Shown: positions 45,495-56,338, counted from the first letter of the stretch. The stretch: DNA of 64,000 bases from Megaustenia siamemsis (GCA_032433765.1 JAVIAB010000059.1:58435103-58499102), one strand, 5' to 3'. Made by a program: numbers and translations. Notes: a model not told the origin generated them from the letters alone.

Positions 45495-46110
45495 TCATCA
45501 TCATTGCACTCCGAACATGTCCATAGGTGCTCAGGTCCCCTCCTCAACAAGTCCCGTAGTGTCCAGCGACTGACGACTCCAGTTCGTGTTGGTTGATAAA
45601 TCTTCTTACACGGCCCCTAAGTTTCTCATTTCTGGCTGTGCCCAACTTAACTCCCATTTCTTTAATCCGAAGTAGTGACGTGGATTTGTAGTTGTCGAAG
45701 TCCTATGCTCTTCCCGCATCTCGGAGGGCATTGATGATGTCCGCATGATCCATTGGTTGCCCGTCCTCAACGACAGCGCAGCTAGCCAACCTGTCCGCTC
45801 TTTCATTTCCCCGTACTCTCGCATGTTCAGGTACTTAGACCGTACGCATTTTTTACTTCTGCAATGACTCTAATCATTGCATGCGTACAGAGCCCGCCTC
45901 CACTTTTTTTATCATACTCATCGAATCATTCAGTATACATGCATGGGTATAGTCTTGTAACCCTAACCAATTGAATGCCTTGGTCACTGCCATCACCTCC
46001 ATCGCCATGCTACCCGTGGTCATAGCGTATGCACCATTGTCTTCTTTGACGTTTTCCCAAAAAAACAGAATTGATACTACAATGTTTTTGACAGTTCTCT
46101 AGTGTGTCCT
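45495..46110 (-). mobile_element. LINE family F RNase H and 3' end
   Basis: Minus strand: 'AMEVMAVTKAFNWLGLQDYT' and 'ACILNDSMSMIKKVEAG' are RNase H core motifs, then 'RGNERADRLAALSLRTGNQ', and at the end 'HLWTCSECNDD', a short Cys motif running into the TGATGA tail. Frames break at two or more places. Confidence 0.82.
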
Positions 46111-46139
46111 TGAATCTTTTCTGTTGTCTACCATTTTTT

Positions 46140-46425
46140 TGCTGACATTTCCTAGAGACTAGGAACTGAATTTTACATGTTAATTAGTTTCTCAATGGCA
46201 GCCGTGTGCACAGGGTTCCTTCGCGGCACAGACAGATAACTCCGACTTCGGAAGCACTCATATTTTTTTTTCCGTTCATGAGTAATTGACGTTTCAAGCT
46301 GGACCTCGCTGCTGAGACCAGGGGGTGGTTGCACGCAAACAGAAATTACAAATAACAATCTCATCTGATTAGCCGAGATTTGAACTTACAACCTTTCTGT
46401 TTCAAGGCCGAAATTATCTTCTCTA
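46140..46425 (-). repeat. SINE S3, inverted
   Basis: From the complement of 'cagttcctagtctctagg' to a degenerate head near 46425. Confidence 0.8.
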
Positions 46426-46574
46426 TCTATCTACCATGTGATCTACTCTTTTATGTTATGTTCTTTTTAAGAGAATCATCTATACACTCCGGGCACACCC
46501 GTAACTACCTCCATCATCTCCACACACAAAAAAACTGAGATCCTCCTTTGTGTCATTGAGTTATCATTTTTCGT

Positions 46575-46995
46575 GATGTGTGGTTGGTTATGTGTTGTTA
46601 TGTGTTGTCATGCGTTGTTATGTGTTGTTATATGTTGTCATGCGTTGTTATGTGCTGTTATGTGCTGCTATGTGTTGTCATGCGTTTTTATGTGCTGCTA
46701 TTGTTATGTGTTGTTATGTGTTGTTATGTGTTGTTATATGTTGTCATGCGTTGTTATGTGCTGTTATGTGCTGCTATGTGTTGTCATGCGTTTTTATGTG
46801 CTGCTATTGTTATGTGTTGTTATATGTTGTCATGCGTTGTTATGTGCTGTTATGTGCTGCTGTTGTTGTGTTGTTATGTACAGCTATGTGTTGTTATGTG
46901 TTATTATGTACAGTTATGTGCTGCTATGTGTTGTTATGTGCTGCTATGTAGTGCTAAGTGTTGTCAGTTATGTGCTGCCATATGTTGTTATGTGA
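46575..46995. repeat. TGTTATGTG minisatellite, 10-bp based
   Basis: Units of ttgttatgtg, ctgctatgtg and ttgtcatgcg, in larger repeats of roughly 110 bp. Since 10 is not a multiple of 3, all three frames stay open and give Cys/Val/Met peptides with no meaning. Confidence 0.95.
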
Positions 46996-46999
46996 CATT

Positions 47000-47425
47000 C
47001 ATCATTTCCTTGTTAGCGTTCCCCCGGTAAGTGGGTGTAGGTGAGTTGTGTCGCTAGTTGACAGCAAAGCCGCGATATGTACGCACTTCGACCCGACACA
47101 TCCGACTTCACCATGAAGGAGTAGACTTAATTAACAATTTTTACACAGACAACTGCCAATTTTTTTGCCAACTCTTTTTCGACAATAAACTGCCAAGTGA
47201 TCTTTAACGTGCGCGACCCACACATCATATTTTTCCGCTGCTTTTTCCTAGAAGGCTACACATCAGATCTCACTACGCAGAGACCAGGGGTGAGTAACGT
47301 CAGGAAGAAACAACGCATTCGGTTTTTTATACAAATTGCCTTTGGTGGGGATCAAACTCGGGACCTGCTTGTCCGGAGACAAGTCTCTTAGGTCTTACCT
47401 CTAGATCATCCAGTCGTCCCCCCCC
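47000..47425 (-). repeat. SINE S4 (tRNA-derived), single-unit form
   Basis: Minus strand begins 'gactggatgatctagaggta' and has 'gagtttgatccccacca', A-box and B-box like stretches of a tRNA-like head. The body contains a single 31-bp unit ('ggctacacatcagatctcac' and 'tacgcagagac', 47252-47283) that is multiplied at 37475-38185. Confidence 0.72.
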
Positions 47426-47523
47426 CCCCCTCAAATCCTCTCCCCCAATGAGACATTAATGATTTTCATCGTTTCATCCTAAATGTGTTGAAGTTCGTAT
47501 AATAAGAGCTTATGATAATATTA

Positions 47524-47750
47524 GGATTTTGAGGCCATTTTAAAAGATACAACAGCCTACTAAAAGTAATCCTGGAGGGGAAAATACAAGGTAAAAGAGG
47601 CAGAGGCAGACCAAGACTAACATGGATGAGTAACATTAAAAGATGGACAAATCAGCCTATGACAACCTGCACCTTCAAAGCAAGAGACAGAGCAGAATGG
47701 CGCTCCAGGGTAGCCAACCTTCGTTGCGGAGATGGCACTCGATGATGATG
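47524..47750 (+). mobile_element. LINE family B 3' end
   Basis: Matches the last 210 bases of 59511-60712, including 'GRGRPRLTW' coding sequence and a gatgatgatgat tail. Confidence 0.85.
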
Positions 47751-47869
47751 ATAGTAATCATGGTTCATTTTTGTTTAAACAGAGTGATGTGAAAATGCAG
47801 AGTTTATCATTTTTGTGACTATTCTCATTTGTATGTTTTCAAATTATTGTACATACCGAAACCCTTGGG

Positions 47870-48822
47870 CCCATCTGATATGTCTCCTCATGGGAAACAT
47901 AAAATACCAGAACTTAAGGAACATATAACAGAAATCATGAAAAAAAGGCACTCAATCAGACACAGAAAGAAAACACGTAGTAGAAAAACACATACACGAT
48001 ACCTACCCATATGACTCTTGGTCCCACATATACACAGATGGCTCTGCAACAAATGCCACCAGAAATGGAGGGGTAGGTGTGTTCTTGACGCTGAACAATC
48101 AAGACGAGATCACCAAGTCAATAGCTACTGGGAAATTCTCAAACAACTTTAAAGCAGAAACTGAGGCCCTCAAAGATGCTGCAACACTGGCTACTCAACA
48201 CAAAAATAACATGCACAATAAATTGGTGATTCTGACTGATGCCCTGTCAGTGCTATCAGCTTTAAAAAGCCCCAAGAACAATGAACTAGATGACTTGAGA
48301 ACAACCCTGGACCAACTATGCAATAACATCCAGAGAGTAGTCATTCGGTGGATACCATCACACTGTAATATACACGGTAACGAACGCGCAGACAAATTAG
48401 CTAAAGAGGGACAGAGATTACCACAAGAGAACCACCCGCTCAGTTATGATGAGGCCAAATCCATCCTCAAAGGTCAGTACCATGAAAAATGGAAACGAGA
48501 ACACCCAAAGCATAACAAGAGGGACAGATACCATCAATTATCAAGGAGAGATCAAGTCATCATACTTCGCCTACGCACTGGCCACAATAGAATGAGAAAT
48601 CACATGTTCACCAAATTCAAAATAGGTACAACCAGCCTATGCCACTGTACACTGGACAATATGACTACAAAACATGTTCTACAGGATTGCCCCCAGTACA
48701 CAGACCTGAGAAGAGCAATGTGGTCCTCACCCACCTTCCTGGAAGAGAAACTATATGGGGCAATCGATTCACTTAAACAGACAGCTGACTTCATGAGAGA
48801 GTCTGGAATCCTAGTATGATTG
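47870..48822 (+). mobile_element. LINE family G RNase H domain, mostly open
   Basis: The frame from about 48013 to the stop at 48817-48819 encodes a complete RNase H: 'HIYTDGSATNATRNGGVGV' (first catalytic Asp), 'KAETEALKDAATLAT' (Glu), 'LVILTDALSVLSAL' (Asp) and 'IRWIPSHCNIHGNERADKLA' (His/Asn/Asp). It is followed by 'LRTGHNRMRNHMFTKFKIG' and a Cys/His motif 'CHCTLDNMTTKHVLQDCP' common at the end of such LINE proteins. A frame change at about 48010 separates it from the linker (47829-48014). The RT is not present. All catalytic residues appear kept. Confidence 0.88.
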
Positions 48823-48889
48823 AGTCTTGATCGCAGAGAGAGAGAGAAATTATTGTACAGCTGCTATGTGACTACGTTGATTAACTTTT

Positions 48890-51850
48890 TATTACCTCAC
48901 TTCAATACAGCACTTCAAAACATCACTTCAATACATCACTTTAATACATCACTTCAATACATCACTTCAATACGTCACTTTAATACATCACTTTAAAAGC
49001 TCAATGTAATACCTTACTTTAATACCTCACTTTAATGCCTCACTTTAATGCCTAACTGTAATGTCTCACTTTAAAAGCTCACTTTAATGCCTCACTTTAA
49101 AAGCTCGATTTAATCATCACCATCATCAAGTACCGGGCCTAGTGGCGTAGGTGATCATGTCTCTCCACAACTTTCGATCTCGGCAGCTATTTATCATTTC
49201 TGTTGTTGACCTTCTGCCAAGCCATTCTCTTAAGTTTCCTGTTATTTTTTCTCTTTGCTTCCCTCTATCTCTTCGTCCCTCAATTTTTCCATTTGTTACA
49301 ATACATTCAAGTTGTTCTCTTCTCATTACATGGCCAAAAAATGATGCTTGTCTCTTCCTAACATTTGGCGATTCATGATTGTACAAAGAAATTACGACGG
49401 TGGTTTTCTGTAGCCTTCCGTCGGTTTGTTTACGGTTGACTCCGCTAGCCTTTGACTAAATAGTATCACCCACAAAGCAGTGGGGTTGTTTTACTTCGGG
49501 GTACCCTCCCTTAGCCTTTTACTCTCCCGAGCTTTAATTTAATAGCTCTAAATTTAATACCTCACTTGAATACCTCACTTGAATACCTCACTTAAATGCC
49601 TCACTTTAATGCCTCACTTTAAAAGCTCAATTTAATACCTAACTTTAAAGTCTCACTTTAATGCCTCACTTTAAAAGCTCAATTTAATACCTCACTTTAA
49701 TACCTCACTTTAATACCTCACTTTAAAGCCTCACTTTAAAAGCTCACTTTAATACCTCACTTTAATGCCTCACATTAAAAGCTCAATTTAATGCCTCACT
49801 TTAATGCCTCATTTTAAAAGCTCCCTTTAATGCCTCACTTTAAAAGCTCAAATTAATACCTCACTATAATGCTTCGCTTTAAAAGCTAAATTTAATACCT
49901 CACTTTAATGTCTCACTTGAATAACACACTTTAAAAGTTCACTTTAAAGTCTCACTTTAAAGCCTCACTTTAATGCCTCACTTTAATGTCTCACTTTAAT
50001 GCCTCACTTTAATGTCTCACTTAATGTCTCACTTTAATGTCTCACTTTAATGTCTCACTTAATGTCTCACTTTAATGTCTCACTTTAATGTCTCACTTTA
50101 ATGTCTCACTTTAATGTCTCACTTGAATAACACACTTTAAAAGTTCACTTTAAAGCCTCACTTTAAAGCCTCACTTTAATGTCTCACTTTAATGTATCAC
50201 TTAAATGCCTCACTTTAATGCCTCACTTTAATGTCTCACTTTAATGTCTCACTTTAATGTCTCACTTTAATGTCTCACTTTAATGCCTCACTTTAATGCC
50301 TCACTTTAATGTCTCACTTTAATGTCTCTCTTTAATGCCTCATTTTAATGTCTCACTTAATGTCTCTCTTTAATGTCTCACTTCAATGCCTCACTTAATG
50401 TCTCACTTTAAAAACTCACTTTAATGTCTCACTTTAAAAACTCACTTTAATGCCTCACTTTAATGTCTCACTTTAATGTCTCACTTTAATGTCTCACTTT
50501 AATGCCTCACTTTAATGCCTCACTTTAATGCCTCACTTTAATGTCTCACTTTAATGTCTCACTTTAATGCCTCACTTTAATGCCTCACTTTAATGCCTCA
50601 CTTAATGTCTCACTTTAAAAACTCACTTTAATGTCTCACTTTAAAAACTCACTTTAATGCCTCACTTTAATGTCTCACTTTAATGTCTCACTTTAATGTC
50701 TCACTTTAATGCCTCACTTTAATGCCTCACTTTAATGTCTCACTTTAATGTCTCACTTTAATGTCTCACTTTAATGCCTCACTTTAATGCCTCACTTTAA
50801 TGTCTCACTTTAAAAACTCACTTTAATGTCTCACTTTAATGCCTCACTTTAATGTCTCACTTTAAAAACTCACTTTAATGCCTCACTTTAATGCCTCACT
50901 TTAATGCCTCACTTTAATGTCTCACTTTAAAAACTCACTTTAATGTCTCACTTTAATGCCTCACTTTAATGTCTCACTTTAAAAACTCACTTTAATGTCT
51001 CACTTTAATGCCTCACTTTAATGTCTCACTTTAAAAACTCACTTTAATGCCTCACTTTAATGTCTCTCTTTAATGCCGCATTTTAATGTCTCACTTAATG
51101 TCTCACTTTAATGTCTCACTTTAATGTCTCACTTTAATGTCTCACTTTAATGTCTCACTTTAATACCTCACTTTAATATCTCACTTTAATGTCTCACTTT
51201 AATACCTCACTTTTATGTCTAACTTTAATGCCTCACTTTAATACCTGACTTTAATGTCTCACCTTTAATGTCTACCTTTTATAAGTTCAATTTAATGCCT
51301 CACTTTAAAGGCCCAATTTAATGCCTCACTTTAATGCTTCACTTTAAAAGCTCAATTTAATACCTCACTTTAATGCCTCACTTTAATGCCTTACTTTAAT
51401 ACATTACTTGAATGTCTCACTTTAATACCTCACTTTAATGCCTCACTTTAATACCTTACTTTAATACCTCACCTTAATACCTTACTTTAATACCTCTCTT
51501 TAATGCCTCACTTTAATACCTTACTTTAATGCCTCATTGTAATATATCACTTCAATACCTCACTTTAATACCTTACTTCAATAACTCCCTGTAATACCTC
51601 ACTTCAGTGCCTCACTTTAATACCTCACTTCAGTGTTTCACTTTAAATTCAGTGCCTCACTCTTATACCTCACTTCAGTGCCTCACTTTAATACCTCACT
51701 TCAGTGCCTCACTTTAATATCTCACTTCAATACCCCCACTTTAACGCTTCACTTCACAACATAAATTTAATACCTCACATTAATACCTCGGTTCAACACC
51801 TCTCACGAATACCGCAATTCAGTATCTCACTTTACTACTCACTTAAAGCT
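48890..51850. repeat. 13-bp satellite (TCACTTTAATGCC), about 2.9 kb
   Basis: Long tandem array of tcactttaatgcc and variants (tcactttaatgtc, tcactttaaaagc, tcactttaatacc). Blocks of 'actttaaaaactc' recur every 80-120 bases between 50400 and 51050, giving a higher-order pattern. The edges are degenerate. It is interrupted at 49115-49545 by a LINE A derivative. Confidence 0.97.
49115..49545 (-). mobile_element. Internally deleted LINE family A: leader fused to 3' end
   Basis: Minus strand: leader of about 170 bases from 'aagctcgggagagtaaaagg' to 'caatcatgaatcgcca', then directly the last 260 bases from 'gttaggaagagacaag' to the tail. All RT sequence is missing. The remaining frame reads 'VRKRQASFFGHVMRREQLE' to 'GRRDRGKQREKITGN'. 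Short direct repeats atttaat flank it in satellite DNA. Confidence 0.85.
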
Positions 51851-52140
51851 CTGGCGTCAGTGAACACCTACGACGACATCAGTCAACGACTAACAGGCGA
51901 CTGTTTACGACAGAATTAGCGACGAACTACTGATCAAGACCCTAATTCACCTCCTCGCGGCAGTCACAGATAAAGGCTAATTAGTCTGACCAATCAGAAT
52001 AGAGACCGATATTAAAGGCAAACCGCTACCCAAAAATTACATTATACTTGTCTGGTGTGTTGGGCTGAAAGGATATCTATATCTTTCTGCAAACGACAAC
52101 ACAGCACAGATGCGCCCACTTCTATCTCTTCTTCTTCGTC

Positions 52141-52231
52141 TTGTTCTTGTTCTTGTTCTTGTTCTTGTTCTTGTTCTTGTTCTTGTTCTTGTTCTTCTTC
52201 TTCTTCTTCTTCTTCTTCTTCTTCTTCTTCT
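52141..52231. repeat. (TTCTTG)n(CTT)n microsatellite at a LINE tail
   Basis: About nine steps of gttctt pass into about twelve cttctt steps and end exactly at the 3' boundary of LINE D. It is therefore an expanded form of that family's GAA tail. Confidence 0.93.
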
Positions 52232-52460
52232 ACCTTTCAGCTCCATGTGGAGCAAAAGTCCTAAACAAACACTTTCCAAGCCGTTCTGATTCTTGCCATT
52301 ATTTTATGATCATACCATGTCTTCCCCATCATCTTCATCTCTGCTTCCATCTACTTTCTCCAAGAATATCTTGGTATTCTTTCTCTTTGTCTTTTCCCGT
52401 GGGGATTCCAAAAAAGGGCCTGCATCGCCCACTTACGCCTGTTTAAATATGGACAACAAA
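52232..52460 (-). mobile_element. LINE family D 3' end
   Basis: Complement shows 'ctccacatggagctgaaagg', the end seen at 25255-25275, and further LINE D C-terminal sequence up to about 52430. Confidence 0.75.
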
Positions 52461-53080
52461 ACTCACACCTACTGGCTGAAAGCGAAAAATGTATGCTTTC
52501 TTCCTCCTTATTTGCTCTACACTAGCTTCTCTTCGTCTTTTGCCCTTAACAGGATGTTCGACGTTGATGCGCTTTGTTGTCCTTTGCAACGAGTTTGAAT
52601 AGTATAGACTTTTCGGCACATTAGTAGTAGAGGTGCATCTTTACGACGGACAAATGTTAGGCTCCCCGAACATTTACCCCTATATAAATAGTCTAACAGA
52701 ACATTTTTTTCCTTATATGAAAGTCTACCTGAACATGTCCAGAATTTTTCCTTATATGAGAGTCTATCCAAACATTAAAAAAAATATATATTTAGTAAAC
52801 CGGAGGGTCGTGGTGACCTCTCGTTGACCTCTCGTGGTGGGGGAAATGGGGTGACCTCTCGGGGTGGGGGAAATGGGGTGTGTGACTTGTTGTGAATGGG
52901 ACGCATGAAAGTAGGGTGGGCGGGTGACATAGCTTTCACATTCTTTCTTTGTACATTATCTCAAAACAGTCTTATTCAAGAAAACTTTTAATGTATACCT
53001 ACAATTTCGTTCCATCAAAAGGTAACAACTTACTCAGTACTTGTCCGTTACACATACGCAGGCCTAGGTATGTACACGAA
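52461..53080. other. Mostly unassigned; short local repeats
   Basis: A unit of about 44 bp ('ttccttatatgaaagtctac' type) occurs about three times at 52665-52775, and 'gggggaaatggggtg' twice at 52840-52880. No coding region. It may include the outer left end of the Polinton-like element, but no terminal repeat or TSD could be fixed. Confidence 0.4.
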
Positions 53081-53406
53081 GGCGCGTTAATGACTTTAGC
53101 ACTTGCCCGCCAAAATCGTAACCAAAACCTACAGAAACACACGAGGGCCGCATTAATGACTTTAGCAGGAACGCTATCAAAGACCCGTTTCTCTGTGAAA
53201 TTTCTCGCTTGAGTAACTTAAACCGCTCTAGCCGTCTACGTTGACTGCGCTAATGAGTTTAATACCTGAATGGCAGACGGACATTAAAGGGTAAATTGAG
53301 CGCTTGCTGCCCGCGAGACTGGCTGATGTGGCGCGCTAATGAGTTTAACACCTGAACGGGTTTGGCCGCGAGACTGGGGACCGTTAATGAGTTTAACATC
53401 TGAACT
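53081..53406 (+). promoter_or_regulatory. Iterated TAATGA-TTTA motif cluster
   Basis: Five copies of a motif like gcgctaatgagtttaacacc lie at about 53081, 53147, 53246, 53331 and 53384. The first two have 'taatgactttagc', the last three 'taatgagtttaa' followed by 'cctgaa' or 'tctgaa'. They stand 80-400 bases before a TATA box, a layout expected of an enhancer or replication control region. The function is inferred. Confidence 0.6.
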
Positions 53407-53488
53407 TGGCTGTTTTAAAGTGACACGTTTGGGGAAATTAATTGGCTTGTAATGGAAAGTAATTGCTTATACAGAGAGTCTTTAACTG

Positions 53489-53593
53489 TATATAAGTATA
53501 TTCAAGCCGCAAGTCAAATATTCTCACAACATTCTCTGAAGCAGTTTCAACAAGTGTCTTGTGTACAAGTTAATTTCTTTACAAACCGTAAGT
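53489..53593 (+). promoter_or_regulatory. TATA box and first splice donor
   Basis: TATATAAG at 53489-53496, then about 90 bases without an ATG, then a strong donor, ccGTAAGTA (GT at 53588). This looks like a promoter with a short untranslated first exon reading to the right. The matching acceptor was not identified. Confidence 0.5.
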
Positions 53594-53914
53594 AGAAACT
53601 TATTTTTATCATAGATTCTATAATGTTGATTATGTTAATACAACAAAATAGGAATAGTCTAAAATAATTTAAAATTAAAACAAATTAAAACAAGTCAAAT
53701 AAAACAAACAAATATGTTGCTTTTCTATTTAATTGTATTTTCACAACAAAACATAATTTATTTTAATACATCAACGTAGACAAAACATGTTACACATTCA
53801 AATATTTATAATTGAACAATGATGACTTAAATAGTACAAATATCAATACAACACAACTGAAAAGGTATACATATAACAACATAATAATTTATATAGGCTA
53901 AATAATAAAAAATG
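53594..53914. other. AT-rich non-coding interval
   Basis: Very AT-rich. No open frame or repeat is recognised. Confidence 0.4.
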
Positions 53915-54055
53915 TCACTGTTCGGCTGCAGAATTTATTAATTTTACTCGTCTGGGCTTCCTTGCTTTGTTGGAACTGTCTGTTTGAGTTAAATGTCTAT
54001 CAAACACTGGTGAATAGGAAGGTTGATTAGCGTTCAAAACACAACCACCCTCCAT
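53915..54055 (-). CDS. Small basic ORF beside the PC4-like gene
   Basis: 46-residue open frame with ATG at 54055, just past the stop of the PC4-like gene (54068) on the same strand. It has a Lys/Arg cluster (KARKPRRVKL) near the C-terminus that could bind nucleic acid or direct nuclear import. No family is recognised. The minus-strand order suggests a shared transcript with the PC4-like gene. Confidence 0.4.
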   Translation of the reverse strand: MEGGCVLNANQPSYSPVFDRHLTQTDSSNKARKPRRVKLINSAAEQ

Positions 54056-54067
54056 TTTGACAAATCC

Positions 54068-54444
54068 TTAATCAAAGACGGCATAGGTAACTGGCGACTG
54101 TGTGGAAATTGAATCAATCGGGGCATCCATGTCTCTAGGATCTTTCGGTTGGTTATCAAGAGGCGCGGTGTAGTTGAGGTTATCATAATCTGATAAAATG
54201 TCATCTCGCATATCAACTAGCGTGGTAAATTCATCTCTCGAGAGTGTTATTCCAGTTCTTGTAGGAAACCATCACCATGATATGTCCTTATGTTTAGCAA
54301 TGGTCTGTTATAAAAAGCAGAAACTTAGACTGCCTTAACACCATCTTTTGATAATGGAATTATATTCTCATTTTCACGAGACATTAAAATACGTTGACCA
54401 CAGACATCAAATGAAGCTGGCATATTAACGCTAGACGACTCCAT
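54068..54444 (-). pseudogene. PC4-like (p15 coactivator fold) gene, left arm
   Basis: ATG at 54444 on the minus strand, opening with MESSSVNMPASFDV, then a stop after 'DGVKAV'. Beyond it the reading 'NIRTYHGDGF' and, after a small frame change near 54255, 'LSRDEFTTLVDMRDDILSDY' follow. The pattern (IR-Y, a loop, then G-I-LS-DEF-L) is that of the single-strand DNA-binding PC4/p15 domain, found in several large DNA transposons and viruses. The C-terminal tail is acidic and ends at 54068. The early stop is shared with the right-arm copy. Most of this gene lies in the inverted arm. Confidence 0.6.
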
Positions 54445-54757
54445 TCTAAAAAACACACCACCATGTAGTAGGGCTCTGACTTTCTGTGTGTGTAGTAGCA
54501 CTGAGAACGGCTGCCCTTTATACGCTGTAACAAGGGGGCGTGGTCCGTCTATTTATAGTAACTAATGCAATACGTTATTGGTTGTGTTGAGACATGTTCA
54601 GAGAGCCGCCATATACGATGAGTCACGTGAAGTTTGCTCCACGAAGCCGATGCATCCATGGCGTCATCAACCGATAAATGATACGGTCGTTAATGTGTTG
54701 TCTCGTTGAAAATGGCATGAGAATTCTGTTAATGCTCGCACCACAACACTTTGAAAT
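54246..54757 (-). repeat. Left inverted arm
   Basis: About 512 bases that are the reverse complement of 60828-61349 with scattered differences and small indels. It contains the TATA elements, leader and 5' half of the PC4-like gene. At its inner end it holds sequence equivalent to the last 45 codons of the protease gene on the other side. Confidence 0.92.
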
Positions 54758-54880
54758 ATAGACTACAGAAATCAAGATTTTTCTGTGGTAACGCTGAATG
54801 AATGGATGTTTAGTGAGTGAATACATTTAGTATTCATCATGAAAGTGGGACACTGGTTTACCTTAGAGGCTGTTTCCGGT

Positions 54881-55290
54881 CTAGACTTCCCCTCTGATTC
54901 TTCTGAGCTCCCCATCTAGACTATGTACTAAAGGGTCATCAGCCTTGTGTTTTTTACTTGGAGGTGAATGTTCTTCGTCTATCTTTCGTTGGTCGTTGTA
55001 GAAGAGGTCGATGGCGCAGTGGGTGATGTTGCTGATGGTGAAGTGGGTGTTGTAGCAGGTCTCGATGGTGAAGTCGTTGATGCAGATGGTACTTGTGTAG
55101 AATATTTTAGTCACATATGTCTGGCTAAAGAACCACGAGTCATATACGTGTGTTGACAAATGTCAAACACGTGTTGTATAAGCTGATTAGCATCACGGGT
55201 GTGCTCCAACAAACCTCTGCGCCATTTAAACGTCTTTGGACACAATGGGCACGGATGATCATCAGAAGCTGCATCGTTATGAGAAATCAT
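54881..55290 (-). pseudogene. C2H2 zinc-finger protein of the element
   Basis: ATG at 55290, right after a splice-acceptor-like 'tatttttctacag' on the minus strand. The first 60 codons hold two C2H2-type fingers: 'CPLCPKTFKWRRGLLEHTRD' and 'CQHTYMTRGSLARHM'. The second lacks a clean full spacing. After a stop at 55111 a Ser/Thr/Pro-rich stretch continues in a second frame to about 54985. A third frame gives 'PPSKKHKADDPL', a likely nuclear localisation signal, ending at 54881. Two frame breaks make this a remnant. A DNA-binding regulatory role is inferred. Related finger proteins occur in Polinton-like elements. Confidence 0.6.
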
Positions 55291-55816
55291 CTGTAGAAAA
55301 ATAAATAACCCTTTGTCAACAATATTTACCATTTCTAGTTTAAATACATTAAGAAAATTAACCATCAACACTTAAAATACCTACTTTTATACATCCAACA
55401 AAATATGAAAAACGAAGGAATACTATATTCAACAATTCTTATCATAACTATATCATAACCACTTTAAACACATTAACATTATTAAAAAATGAATAACCTT
55501 TTATCGATAAGCTTGAACATATTTTAAGAGAAAACAAAAATATTCAAACTTACAGTGTAAAATATAGTCTCAATCCTCTAGACTGAACAGTAGTATGACC
55601 TTCCTTGAATCAACCAAACTTATAAGATGAAATCTCTCATGGGTCTAGTTTAAATATTAACTGGTATCAGATCTATAAATTAACAAATTAGGGACTGAGT
55701 ATGACGGACATCTGAACTAACCAATCTGAAAAGAGCATTAGCATGGGAGGCGGAGCAAAGAAATGACTGACAGGTGGATTTACCAATCAGAGAGAAGCAT
55801 TAAGTGAATACTGACC
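55291..55816. other. AT-rich spacer within the element
   Basis: No open frame. It could be the intron or leader of the minus-strand zinc-finger gene, since an acceptor stands at 55291-55305. Confidence 0.4.
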
Positions 55817-56219
55817 TCATGTAGTGGCTGTCGTAGCAGCGGTGGGGCCAGGTAATACTGCTGGGGGTGGTGAGTTACATGAAATTGAACTGACCCTTAG
55901 TGCAATTCCAGTCTCTTTTGCTTCGTTTATGTCACAAAGAACTGTGGAGGGTGGTACAGAGTTAACTCCTTCCCAATTGATGTATTCCTTTATTCTTTGG
56001 GTTATGTTTTCTGCACAAGAAAACCACATCCTCTTTCGTGAACTCATGATATAAAATATTATTTATTTGCGCGCTAAGGCGCTCCTCAAACTCTAGAAGA
56101 CACGAGTGAGGTAACTGGTTGTCATGTTTCACCTGACACCCTTTACATAAGTCGTATGGCTGACACTGTAAGATACACAACACCTTCTCAAATAAAAGGT
56201 ATGGTCTGTTAGATGCCAT
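55817..56219 (-). pseudogene. Cys-rich Polinton-associated protein
   Basis: ATG at 56219 (MASNRPYLLF). The exon starts just before, at 56230, after an acceptor-like 'ttcttgttttacag'. Residues 15-45 contain CILQCQPYDLCKGCQVKHD and then HSCL, a C-x3-C...C-x2-C...H-x-C arrangement that could bind zinc. I recall similar proteins beside packaging ATPases in animal Polinton-like elements. The frame ends at 55962. A second frame (55817-56047) overlaps and continues with 'YINWEGVNSVPPSTVLCDIN' and a Pro/Ala/Thr tail, so a single frameshift near 56010-56040 is likely. The function is unknown. Confidence 0.6.
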
Positions 56220-56338
56220 TTTACGGTGATCTGTAAAACAAGAAAACCACATCACATACATTTGGAAAGGGACAGAAAATGTAGTACATGATAAAAATAC
56301 TTTAAAAGTGATAATACCGAATCAAAGTGTCATTAGTG

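Noticed and set aside
46573..47030. Three overlapping Cys/Val/Met-rich open frames up to 150 residues
   Set aside because: All three frames stay open because of a 10-bp repeat. Cys richness comes from tgt/tgc words in the unit.
47524..47755. Exact TSD for the LINE B end
   Set aside because: Candidate direct repeats (atgata) are too short and overlap the TGA tail, so no TSD was claimed.
52461..54067. Polymerase B or integrase of the Polinton-like element
   Set aside because: I looked for YGDTDS-type and DDE motifs in all frames to the left of the arm and found none.
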